DNA of 64,000 nt from Heliopora coerulea. Taxonomy: Eukaryota; Cnidaria; Anthozoa; Scleralcyonacea; Helioporidae. Location of the stretch: NCBI GenBank assembly GCA_030142905.1, contig JASJOG010000353.1, positions 62,001 through 126,000 of the forward strand, in the 5' to 3' direction. The notes under the pieces are model-generated. The model was not told where the DNA came from and did no database searches. It worked only from the letters and a program-made list of their open reading frames with translations. The stretch's first letter is position 1. Each line of letters starts with the position of its first letter. This document shows positions 29,280-39,164 of the stretch, piece by piece. A program made the translations under genes and the position numbers.

Positions 29280-29798
29280 TTATTCAGTTTGTTGGTGGTT
29301 CGTTTTGCTTCCATCTTTTTTATGTTTTTTAATAACATGTTTTCCAACTGTAACTCCACCAGATAATATTCCAAGATATGGTAAATATGGACTTAGTTTT
29401 TTAACTACAGATTTTACATCTCTTTTTAATAATTTATCTTTCACCAGTTCTTTTTCCAATTCTTCACTGCTTTCAATAGCTTCTAACCCACCTAATAAAT
29501 CTGCAAATTTACTAATTAGTAAATCAGTTAAAAATACATTTGCTTTTTCCCCTTGTTTTACTTCATATTCAGAATAAATTTTTAATATAACTTTATCACT
29601 TGATTTTTTCAAATTTTGCACCGATTGACTAATTTCGCCATCTTCAGATAATTTTATCAATTCTTCGCATTTTTTCATTACTTCTTTTTTGGTATCTTGC
29701 GTTTTACTTTCTTGATCATCCGACTGATCACGTTGATTACTTGCGGATGTATTTGATTCCATTTGCGGGACTTCTATATGATCACTATTTACACTCAT
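29280..29798 (-). CDS. Polinton-like element, unknown protein with hydrophobic C-terminus
   Basis: A 172-codon frame. Residues 1-45 are polar and Ser/Gln/Asp-rich (MESNTSASNQRDQSDDQES), the middle is charged and probably helical (ELIKLSEDGEISQSVQNLKK and LGGLEAIESSEELEKELVKD), and the end has a short hydrophobic segment LPYLGILSGGVTVGKHVI followed by Lys/His-rich residues. The ATG at 29798 overlaps the end of the ATPase gene by 14 bp, a compact arrangement usual for viral gene blocks. The hydrophobic segment near the end could bind a membrane. I cannot name the family. Confidence 0.6.
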   Translation of the reverse strand: MSVNSDHIEVPQMESNTSASNQRDQSDDQESKTQDTKKEVMKKCEELIKLSEDGEISQSVQNLKKSSDKVILKIYSEYEVKQGEKANVFLTDLLISKFADLLGGLEAIESSEELEKELVKDKLLKRDVKSVVKKLSPYLPYLGILSGGVTVGKHVIKKHKKDGSKTNHQQTE

Positions 29799-30387
29799 TT
29801 ATTTTATAACCAAATGGAAAAATTAAATTAATTTCCAATCTTGAATATTTTTTTGTTTTCAAAGTTTCTAAAATTTTTTCCAATTCTTTGCGGTCACCTA
29901 CGTCTAAATATTCTTGAATTATTGTCATATCTTTTTTATTCAGATTATAAAATGTAACCAACTTTGAAATATTTTCTCTAAATGGTTTAGCAATAGATGT
30001 CAATTGTTGTGTAATTGCAACAACAGAAAGATTATAATGTCTAGCACTAAATCCCAATTTAACCAACTCACTTGTTCTATTTTTAACATTTTTTCCACTT
30101 GCACAATCATCCAATATGATTAAACTTTTACTTCCTTTTGAAAAATCAACTATAAATTTTAACCAATCTTCAACGTTATCTTGATCACAAGGAATAGCAA
30201 TAAAATCTTCATCTTTATCATATTTCCAATTTTCATAAGTTTTATTCCATTCAAATGTCGGACAAATTAAAAAAATATAATCAAAATAATTTTTATATTT
30301 ATTTTCTATAAAATCTAAAAGATATTTTGTTTTTCCACAAGCAGTCATTCCAACAATTATCATATTAAATGTTTTTTTGTCATTCAT
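29785..30387 (-). CDS. A32-like DNA-packaging ATPase
   Basis: A 200-codon frame starting at ATG 30387. The Walker A loop is IIVGMTACGKTKYLLDFI (residues about 9-26), with GxxxxGKT intact. Walker B is SKSLIILDDCASG (about 88-100), with acidic DD. A sensor-like VVAITQQLTSIAKPFRENIS follows (about 132). These are the marks of the FtsK/HerA-type packaging ATPase carried by Polintons, adintovirus-like elements and large DNA viruses, which drives DNA into capsids. The length is near normal for the Polinton version. It lies directly downstream of the putative capsid-type gene (22 bp gap) and overlaps the next gene, supporting a morphogenesis cluster. The frame is intact. Confidence 0.8.
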   Translation of the reverse strand: MNDKKTFNMIIVGMTACGKTKYLLDFIENKYKNYFDYIFLICPTFEWNKTYENWKYDKDEDFIAIPCDQDNVEDWLKFIVDFSKGSKSLIILDDCASGKNVKNRTSELVKLGFSARHYNLSVVAITQQLTSIAKPFRENISKLVTFYNLNKKDMTIIQEYLDVGDRKELEKILETLKTKKYSRLEINLIFPFGYKINECK

Positions 30388-30408
30388 TTTTTATTTTTAA
30401 TCTTGTTT

Positions 30409-31602
30409 TCAAAATTGAATTGAAGACAAATCTATATTTACAATGTTTAACAATCCATCACTTATTACAAATATATGACACATTACATTTGCAGAAATAG
30501 CAGTTTTTTTAATTTCTAACAATAGTCCAGACTGTGTGTTTACTAACTTTTTACCATTTCCATAAACAAAGTTATCATCTAATGTTCTTAAATCCACACA
30601 TAATGCAAATGAATCTTTATAAAATTTTTCAATACTCGTGACTGCATCACAGTCAAAATATCCACAGTGAAATATTCTAAATGCTTCTTCAAAAAATCTT
30701 CTTTTCAGCATACCTTGGGAATATATGCTATTTGGAACTCCTTCAACACTAATTTTGACGTCTGTTATATTTGGATAAACAAATTGTTCACTATCTGTGA
30801 TATTTTTATTTCTAAATAACAGAACAACTGCTTTCATACTTTTCCACGGAATATTTATGATTTCATTATGTAAAGTCGTGTCTTTATCCCATTCTACTGT
30901 TTTCATCAAAGTTACATAATTATATGACAATGATCTTCCTGTGGTGTAATTTGATAAAACATCAATTGCCAAGTCTTGATTTTCAATCGTTTCATACTCT
31001 AGTTCTAAATTTTCCAAAGTATATCCCCCAACACTTTGTTCTCTTTGTGCTACCATAATTTCACTAGCTTTTGGAAAAGTTAAAATATATTGAAAATTGT
31101 TAATCATTCCATAAGGAACATATAACCCATGATCTGAAAGTATTTTTTCTAATTTTAAACATTGTTTTGTTCCATAAATATCATACATTAATTTATCAGA
31201 AACTTTTTCTGGACTACCACTTGTTGCTCCAGAGTCATCTTTTGAAATCAATTTTCTAAGATTTTCTCGAGCGATGCCGTATTCAACCATATCTGCTCTT
31301 TCATATTCAGGTTTCCAGAGATCTTTGTAAATTTCTCGTAAAGATTCTCCACTATTATCGTAAACAATTTCTCCAGCAAATTTAACAACCAATCTTTTCT
31401 TTAACAATTTTGATAAATTATTTAAAAACCACGATTTAGTATTTGCATTTTTTAAATTAAATAACAATTTTAATGAATCAGGAACAAGACACAAATTAGG
31501 ATTTAATTTTGGAATATCTATATAAAGTTCTTCTTCAGGATTTACTTTATTCGGATTCAAAGTTACAACATGTCTTGTTCTGTTTCTTTTAATTTCACTC
31601 AT
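30409..31602 (-). CDS. Putative capsid-type structural protein of the Polinton-like element
   Basis: A 397-codon intact frame. Notable stretches are RTRHVVTLNPNKVNP, LYIDIPKLNPNLCLVPDSLK, FLNNLSKLLKKRLVVKFAGE and IVYDNSGESLREIYKDLWKP in the first 90 residues, KLEKILSDHGLYVPYGMINN and FQYILTFPKASEIMVA near 155-195, LENLELEYETIENQDLAIDV, VEGVPNSIYSQGMLKRRFFE and LVNTQSGLLLEIKKTA near the end. The alternation of short hydrophobic strands suggests a beta-rich fold such as the jelly-rolls of Polinton capsid proteins, and the position next to the packaging ATPase fits. I recognise this as a protein repeated in invertebrate Polinton-like elements but cannot say whether it is the major or minor capsid protein. 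Confidence 0.5.
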   Translation of the reverse strand: MSEIKRNRTRHVVTLNPNKVNPEEELYIDIPKLNPNLCLVPDSLKLLFNLKNANTKSWFLNNLSKLLKKRLVVKFAGEIVYDNSGESLREIYKDLWKPEYERADMVEYGIARENLRKLISKDDSGATSGSPEKVSDKLMYDIYGTKQCLKLEKILSDHGLYVPYGMINNFQYILTFPKASEIMVAQREQSVGGYTLENLELEYETIENQDLAIDVLSNYTTGRSLSYNYVTLMKTVEWDKDTTLHNEIINIPWKSMKAVVLLFRNKNITDSEQFVYPNITDVKISVEGVPNSIYSQGMLKRRFFEEAFRIFHCGYFDCDAVTSIEKFYKDSFALCVDLRTLDDNFVYGNGKKLVNTQSGLLLEIKKTAISANVMCHIFVISDGLLNIVNIDLSSIQF

Positions 31603-31673
31603 TTTTTATCTTTTATATCCTGGATATAATTCGTTTACTCTATTCATTTTTTATTATACAAAAAAAATTTTTT

Positions 31674-32972
31674 TTAATCTTTATTACCCTTTCGGTATTC
31701 TTTGTCCTTTCGGTATTCATTGTATAAAAAGTAAGTAATTGCAATAACTAATATCCATAAATTTTTAGCTAGAAAAGCAATACCTTTTGCACCCCATGAT
31801 AATATTTGAGAAATTAAATTTAAAACTGCCGAAATGACTGTGCCAAAATTTTTACCTATATTTGCACTTGCACCTTTTTTTAATGCATTTCTTGCTCCTA
31901 TAACTATTGCTGTAATTATACCTGCTACAGAAATTGCTACTGCTGATAAACCTGTGAGATTTTCTTTTGCCCATTTTTTAAATCTTTCTAATCTTCCAAG
32001 GTCAGATTCTTCAGCATTTTCATTTAAAATCTGTATTCCTTCTTCACTAATTGGTCTTTCATTATTTTCAAGTCTCATTTTATCTGCTTGAAGTTTTGCA
32101 ATTTCTGAAAAACTTTTATATATACTTTTTTGGGGTTCAGCTGTTTCTAAATCAGCTTTATTTTTCCAATGTTGATGCTCTCTATCAAATCCATCAATTT
32201 TTCCACGTATAACTTCTTTTTTTTCATTTTCTGACAGATTAGAATCAATATCCTCCAAATATACTATTCCTCTAAATTCTCTTAATTCATCTCTTTCAAA
32301 TAATATTCGTCTTGGGTCCTGATTATTATCTATAAACTTTTTTAAGTTGTTTTCATCAATTATATTATCAATTTTATTTTGAATTTCTAAAATAGAATCA
32401 TTGGTGATAGTCTCATAAAAAATTTTCTCATTGGTTTCATTATCTTCAGCTCCAATTCTTTCTTGGATTGCTGCTCTTGGAGTTTTTTTATATTCTTTGA
32501 ATTCATCAACATATTTCTTATTTTTTCTAACAAATAACTCTGGTTTAAAGTCACGGTCAACATTACCAATCTTTTTACCTTTGAATATAATGGAAACTGT
32601 GTCTGTGTCATTTTCTCAAAAAAATACAGTGTTATCTAACAATATACTTGAATTTGGTCCATTTTTCTTTTCGAGGGTAACATCGAATATTTTTTTGAAA
32701 GATTTTTTTCTATCACCAGTAATTAATCTCCTTATAGATCCCGCATCTTTTTTCACATCAGGTATATATTTAACCCTATTAAATTTGCTTTTTTGATTTT
32801 CTGTGTTTATTATGCTTATACTTCTATTATGGTCTTCAGGATCACCCCCACCAAAACTTGTTTCCCCCTCCTCACGGTCCTCACGGTCTTCTTCTCTCAA
32901 ATTTCTATTTCGCATTTCAATTTCATCAAAACCTTTATATGTTTTGAATATTTTCTTCTGGTATCGCATCAA
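31674..32972 (-). pseudogene. Polinton-like element, unknown protein with C-terminal membrane segments, internal TGA
   Basis: The same frame runs from ATG 32972 to the stop at 31674 and is interrupted only by TGA at 32618-32616. The N-terminal part is polar (YQKKIFKTYKGFDEIEMRNR, then EEDREDREEGETSF). The middle is charged and helical (FIDNNQDPRRILFERDELRE). The C-terminal part has three hydrophobic segments: LTGLSAVAISVAGIITAIVI, NFGTVISAVLNLISQILS and LWILVIAITYFLYN. A membrane-associated virion protein is a reasonable inference, no family recognised. The start overlaps the integrase gene by 38 bp. The TGA means the copy is interrupted, or less likely mis-sequenced. Confidence 0.55.
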
Positions 32973-34050
32973 CCGAAGGTCTCAGAAGCAAAGCTTCAGC
33001 TAAGCTGCTCAGAGCACTTTGTGCGATCCAAGAATTGTGTTTGCTATCATAACCTAGCCACTTTACCAACACCATATTTTTTCCTTTCACTTTTTTTCTT
33101 TTTAATATTTTCTCTACTTTATACACAGCAGATAATTCCTGTTCATAAAATTTTCCAATAATTGGTTCTCCTTCTAAATCTTCCACTTTATACATGTTTG
33201 GATCACCTCTAAATACTTTTACAATTTTAAAAATTTCTTTTGTAAAGATATTCTTATATTTAGAAATCCTAACAGTATCACCAATTCTGAATTTAGGTAA
33301 AGGTAAATCTCCTAATGGGTAACCATATAGTGTAATCCACACTTGGTCTTTGTTAGACTTGTTCACATCAGCAGGTTTCATTAATATACTACTGTGTTTA
33401 GTATTATTATAATTATTTACAAGGTTACTCAAAATGTTAATCCAATTATAAGTTCCTTTACTGTAAAAATATTTCCACATGGATGTTTTTAGAGTTCTGT
33501 TAAATCTTTCAACTATAGCTGCTTTTCTAACAGATTTTGTGGAAAAATATTCAACATTATGTTCCTTCAATAGTTTTTTTACACCAACATTATAAAATTC
33601 TTTTCCTTCATCAAATTGAGCTACATTTGGATATTTATCAAATCTTTTCAATAATTCATCCACAGCTTTTGTCATGTTTTTAGTATCTTTTCTGTAAACA
33701 GGAATAGCGAATGCATATCAACTTAGAATTTCAACAGCAGTAAGTATCCAATAATATCCTTTGTTTTGTTTTTTATATTTTGTCATATCAATTAAGTCCA
33801 TTTGTACTTGATCAGCTAAATCTTTGACAAATGTTCTTTGGAATTTATGCCTTCTAACAATTGGTTTGTATCTTGTAAAAGTATCTTGTGTTTTTAACCA
33901 GTCTTGCACAATTTTTCTACTGACTTTTAATCCCTTTTCTTTTGCTTTTTGATAAAGTCTTTCCGCAGATTGATAACCTGTTTCTGGGTTGTAGTAAATG
34001 TCTCTTAACTCTTGTTCAATAACAACTTCTTTGTTGCTAACTTTGTTCAT
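32935..34050 (-). pseudogene. Polinton integrase with C-terminal chromodomain, internal TGA
   Basis: One frame from ATG 34050 to 32935 contains a single TGA at 33720-33718. Before it: a helical N-terminal region (ETGYQSAERLYQKAKEKG) and QVQMDLIDMTKYKKQNKGYY, with the first catalytic Asp. After it: NVAQFDEGKEFYN with the second Asp and AAIVERFNRTLK with the Glu, 33 residues between them by my count. Then a capsule of WITLYGYPLGDLPLPKFRIG, an SH3-like region, and a chromodomain, YKVEKILKRKKVKGKNMVL, LVKWLGYDSKHNSWI. Polinton integrases insert the element DNA, and the chromodomain steers it to chromatin. All catalytic residues are present. The TGA makes this copy interrupted. Divergent from the gene at 34072 with a 21-bp gap. 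Confidence 0.8.
32972..33024 (+). repeat. Cluster of four tri-loop mini-hairpins in the integrase gene
   Basis: Four back-to-back palindromes with three-base loops: ACC-GAA-GGT (32972-32980), GAAGC-AAA-GCTTC (32985-32997), CAGC-TAA-GCTG (32997-33007) and GCAC-TTT-GTGC (33014-33024). They lie between the chromodomain and the end of the integrase frame, in a Leu/Ala-rich stretch (SALSSLAEALLLRPSVD), and overlap the start of the next gene. Confidence 0.7.
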
Positions 34051-34071
34051 TTATTTTTATTAAAATAAACA

Positions 34072-34714
34072 ATGAATTCAACTGAAGAAATGGAAAGAAA
34101 ATATTATGGGAAAAATTATGATTATGTTATAAAAAATATTAAAGAAGATGTTGAATTGGAGAAAAAATATTTAAAAAAAAAAATATCCATATGCAGACAT
34201 GTCAAAGTTTACTTTTGAAGCTGATTTTGATAAAAATGCTGTTTTTCAAGGTTATCATATTTGGTTTAAAAATTCGCCATATGTTTCAACAGATATAAAT
34301 TCAGATACATTTAAAAATGACCCAAACATGACAAAATATTTAACAATAAACTGCGAAAGCGGTAAACCAAAACCAAACTTTCCAAAAACTTGGAAAATTG
34401 GAGGAACTGTGCAAGAATTACCAAAAGGTAAAAGACATGTTGATTATACAGGAAAAAATTATTATTGGGATAATTTTCCTACACAATATGTTTTAAGTTA
34501 TCCTATTAACCAGTTTAGAATTTATGTAAACAATACAGATTATTTTCAAAGCAATTTACCTGGATTGAGTGTAACTACAGATGATAATGCAAAATGGTCA
34601 CTTAATGAACCATATTTTCAAAGCATTATAGGAACATGGATTGCAACTTATGGATGTGGAATTTCAATACAACATTTATTATTTAGTTCAAATGTACCAA
34701 AACAAATTACATAA
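34072..34714 (+). pseudogene. Polinton-like element, unknown gene right of the divergent start, frame break at an A-run
   Basis: A short frame opens at ATG 34072 (MNSTEEMERKYYGKNYDYVI), reaches a run of 11 A at 34173-34183 and stops at 34218. A second frame, 34199-34714, continues with FTFEADFDKNAVFQGYHIWF, NPNFPK-like and TYWDNFPTQYVLS-like segments, and ends SSNVPKQIT. The frames differ by one base, and the break is exactly at the A-run, so one original gene of about 210 codons is likely. The aromatic-rich second part suggests a beta-rich structural protein. I do not recognise the family. Confidence 0.45.
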
Positions 34715-34717
34715 TTT

Positions 34718-35377
34718 ATGAGATTTCATCTATATTTTACAGTTAGAAGAATTATGTGGCAATTGAGAAATGGTGATGATAAAACCTTTTATAAATTTAA
34801 TGCTGGTTTTTTAAAAGATCACTATCCAAAATGGACATGGCAAGAAATTTCAGGAAAAAAAAGACACATTGGAGATTCTCATGCAATTGATACGAGTACA
34901 CCATGGCCAGGATATCAACACGGTCCAGGACAAATTAGAGACACACAAAATGATTATAAAAAATTTGTGCCAAAATTGTCAAATGGATTAACCAAAAATG
35001 GAACAGAATTATTGAATCAAAGCATTGAAGCATATCTTTATGCAATTCTTGGTTCACAAGCTAGAACTAGACAAAGTATTGTTTCAAATAGAGCTTCAGC
35101 ATTGGAAACACAAAAAGTTTTTAGACAAATTTTTGAAGATTCCATTGTGAATTATGATACATCAACATGGATAAACAATATGAATCAAGCAATTTCGTCA
35201 ACCAATGTAGTTTTAAATATTGCTATAAGTCCAACTTTATGGTTCATTCCATCGTCTTTAATTATTCTAAAAGACCCAATTGAAGGTTATAACAACAAAT
35301 TAAAAGTTTCATCGGAAAATATGGTTTTTGGGTTAAACAAAAATTTAAATTATTATGGGGTCGAAGAACCTGTGAAT
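34718..35377 (+). CDS. Polinton-like element, unknown gene truncated by microsatellite
   Basis: The frame begins at ATG 34718, four bases after the preceding stop, and reads into the microsatellite without a stop, which makes the formal frame far longer than the real gene. The genuine part covers about 220 codons: [60 protein letters not shown] and [20 protein letters not shown] are protein-like, ending about [10 protein letters not shown] second in-frame ATG is at 34754. No domain is recognised. The 3' end of the gene, and of the element, is lost at 35378. Confidence 0.5.
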
Positions 35378-36412
<1,035 letters not shown>

Positions 36413-36469
36413 GTAAATTTCATCTTACTAAGTCTAGATGTTTGTAAGCATGGACATATATATGATGAA

Positions 36470-36563
36470 AAGTTTGTTCTCGAGCTTTATCTCAGAAAAT
36501 TTCTGAGCTCCCCAATGGGAATTGAACCTGTGTCTCCCGATTGCCTGTACGGTTGTTTTACTG
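36470..36563 (-). mobile_element. tRNA-derived SINE, minus copy, 5'-truncated
   Basis: Reverse complement of the plus copy at 36688-36790. It includes the Pol III B box (GGTTCAATTCCC), the hairpin CAGAAATTTTCTG and the GATAAAG tail. The A-box part is replaced by unrelated sequence. Confidence 0.65.
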
Positions 36564-36687
36564 TTTTGTACTTGAAAGCTGAACATACCTGTAATGTGAT
36601 ATTGTGTGTATGAGTAAATAGTGTGAAAGAGGCATATCAATATTATGAACCACATCTCTAATTAACATCATACTTGCCGTCTGAGAC

Positions 36688-36790
36688 CCTATAGTCTAGT
36701 GGTAAAACAACTGTACCGGCAATCGGGAGACAGGTTCAATTCCCGTTGGGGAGCTCAGAAATTTTCTGAGATAAAGTTTGAGATAAAGCT
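36688..36790 (+). mobile_element. tRNA-derived SINE, plus copy
   Basis: The tRNA-like head has an A box TAGTCTAGTGG (near 36700) and B box GGTTCAATTCC (near 36734), then GGGGAGCTCAGAAATTTTCTG, a small hairpin, and a tail with repeated GAGATAAAG. The acceptor stem does not fold like a real tRNA, so it is a SINE and not a tRNA gene. It is followed by a microsatellite. Confidence 0.65.
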
Positions 36791-36965
36791 ATGTCATATA
36801 TATATGTATATACATACAATATGCACATATGTATACATATATATATACATATGTATGCATATGTGTACATATGCATATACATATATGTAGGCACACATAC
36901 TCACATGCACACACTCACATGCACACACAGACTGATACCCATGCACCCACGCCCATATGCACCCA
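36791..36965. repeat. ATAC/ACAC/CATG-rich microsatellite
   Basis: Low-complexity TATATACATA, CACATGCACACA and CCCACGCCC tracts directly behind the SINE tail. Confidence 0.8.
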
Positions 36966-37189
36966 CGCCCGGATGCACAATGTGGAAGCGTATATATGTT
37001 CAATCTGTAGACGTACATTTAGTTGTATTACAGCTCATCAGTGCAGCTTGGAACAAACTTGGATTGATAAGGGACTGGAGTGCTGAAACCGCTACTCGAG
37101 CAGTGGGCACTGCTTAATGCTATCAGTTATCCTTATATATCCGTAGAGTCCTCAACAACATTTAAATGTGGGAGCGTACATATTTCTTG

Positions 37190-37700
37190 ATAAAGTTTTT
37201 TCAGTTTGTGCTAAAAATTATGTTTTCAAATGTGTCATTTATTTTTCTATGCCATTTACAGGGAGACATTGCCTTCAAATCCATTTGCAGTTAACCAAAC
37301 TTCTCTCCTGTTTTCCTCAAGTCGAGCTACGGGTTATCTTTAAGTCTGACAAACGTCTGTCTAGTTTCTTCCAGTTCAAGGATAGTATTCCTAAGTATCA
37401 ATGCTCATGTCGATGCTGCGGAGCATCGTATATAGGGCAAACTTGATGCCTTCTAGACACACACATCTCTGAACACCTAGGAATCTTGCCTTTAACTGGG
37501 AAGAAAAGATCTTACACTAGCCTGTCTAGCATCCTTTCACACACCAAAGCTTCTCATCACACCATCTCCGCCAATGACTTTTCTATTATTTCATCAGGTA
37601 ACTCGCCCTTTGAATTACTAATTCGGGTGAGTTTACTCTTACAAATTTAAGCCTGTCCTTAACGAAAACATCAGGTCTGTTCCGCTTGCCTTATTTTAAT
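37190..37700 (+). pseudogene. Penelope-like element fragment with GIY-YIG domain
   Basis: The plus strand reads LLSCFPQVELRVIFKSDKRL, SSFFQFKDSIP, CSCRCCGASYIGQT, then a TGA, then LDTHISEHLGILPLTGKKRS, SLSSILSHTKASHHTISAND and SIISSGNSPFELLIRVSLLL. This is the linker plus GIY-YIG endonuclease of a PLE related to the 9.6-14.4 kb element (same TRISDHLG-like and SVLSH blocks). The TGA lies directly after the YIGQT box, so the domain is broken. No RT and no hammerhead is seen, so it is a short 5'-truncated copy. Confidence 0.75.
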
Positions 37701-37959
37701 GAGTCTTCTCTCCTTCCGCTCTTCCTCTTCTACTTTTCTCACACCTTGTAAATATCGTATTTATATCCTTACCTTATCCATCATGTATATCACTTTGAAA
37801 ATGTTGTGCATATAGACTAACATGTTTTGTTATTTGTCATGATTTATCCTGTCATGGCTATTTACATTCAAATCTTGAGCTGGGTATTAATATTCATCCT
37901 TGAACTACAATTCCCGCCTGGTAAATCTTTGGTCAAAATTGGAAGCAATTTAAAAGAGC

Positions 37960-38720
37960 ATGGCAGAATTATGCGGTCGTCGCCAGACTAAATCAATTTG
38001 AAGAAAATTTCAAGGTGGCAATGTTTTTATCTGTAATCAGAGAAGAGGCACTTGAAATGTTTGAAGGAATGGGTTTTGCAACTGAGACAGACAGGCAGGT
38101 GCTTAGCAAAATTATTAAGTTTGAATCATTTTGCATTGGAGAAACTAATGAAACATATGATTCATATTCAATCAATGAAATTAAGAGGATAACAAAAGCA
38201 TTGATCAATATGTGACGGTGATAAGAAAGCTCATACAAATATGCAATTTTTGCAACTGCCTGAATGATTCGTTCGTCAGGGATAGATTTGTATTAGGAAT
38301 CAAAGATGAATCAACCAGAAAGAAATTACTACAAGAGAATAAGCTCACAATCTCACAAACAGTAGACATCTGAAGAAGCAGTCAAATGGAAAATCTGCAC
38401 CTAAAAGACTTAAAGAAGCCCGTGGGAACTGATGAAGAAGTAAACACGCTAACACAAAATAAGAGGAAGGAAAATGAAAGACAACAAAAATCAAGGGATA
38501 CAAGATGCAGACTTTGTAACTACTGTGGTGGGAGCCATCGATGAGGTGTTTGCCCAGCCTATGGCCAACTGTGTAGGAATTGTGGTTGCCAAAATCACTT
38601 CTTGCAAGTTGTTTACAAAAGAAGCACTTGCCAGCAAACATGGTAACTCAACTTACTCGTCCAGACAGCTCAGATGAGGACTCTGGAGAATACGTAGCCA
38701 CTCTTGACCTACATCCACAA
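37960..38720 (+). pseudogene. Gypsy gag relic with zinc knuckle
   Basis: The first piece reads FKVAMFLSVIREEALEMFEG with FATETDRQVLSKIIKFESFC, the capsid-like core of metazoan Gypsy gag proteins. A second piece in another frame near 38.51-38.63 kb shows CNYCGGSHR, a stop, then GVCPAYGQLCRNCGCQNHF, two decayed CCHC zinc knuckles that bind RNA. Stops and frame changes show it is inactive. Confidence 0.6.
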
Positions 38721-39164
38721 CCTGAGGAAGTTTTAGTTCAATAAACCGAACATTTTCGAAAAAAAAAAAAATTCATGCCAGCATGAAAATCAAAGGAGGT
38801 TAAAACATTAGCTTTCAAGTATACACTGGGGCAACTTGTAATGTGATCCGAAGCAGAGCTACGTGGCATCAAATATAAAAGGAATATCTCAACAACAACC
38901 CAAGTACTAAAGATATACAACTTGTCACCATAAATACCCCCAGGAATATGTCATGTCCAGCTGACAAACCCAACAAAATGGCCAGAAATATAAATTAAAT
39001 TTGTTGTCGTGGAAGACAAAGATGCCGACATCAACTTCCTCGGAAGTCGGGCAGGGCAACAAATGAACTTAGTACAAGTCAACCATGAAAACATGCAGTC
39101 TGAGACAAATGAAGTTCGAGCAGTGAATAACTAACGCACAAGAGAGCTAACCAAACAAGATGTA

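Larger units (their letters stand above)
28590..35377. mobile_element. Polinton/Maverick-like element, incomplete
   Basis: A block of distinctly AT-rich genes, with long open frames: a packaging-type ATPase, a putative capsid-type protein, a membrane protein, a retroviral-type integrase with chromodomain, and several unknowns. Genes run on the minus strand from 34050 to 29280 and on the plus strand from 34072 to 35377, giving a divergent start at about 34.06 kb. No protein-primed DNA polymerase B or protease is present, and the right side ends in a microsatellite at 35378, so the element is truncated. Two in-frame TGA codons and two breaks at A-runs show decay. It is an old virus-like copy in the host genome. 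Confidence 0.75.

Noticed and set aside
32616..33720. Recoding of TGA (selenocysteine or altered code) in the Polinton genes
   Set aside because: Only two TGAs occur, no downstream recoding element is evident, and neighbouring genes end normally; point mutation is simpler.
36688..36760. Functional tRNA gene (Gly/Pro-like)
   Set aside because: The acceptor and anticodon stems do not pair, and a second truncated copy with the same tail shows it is a SINE.
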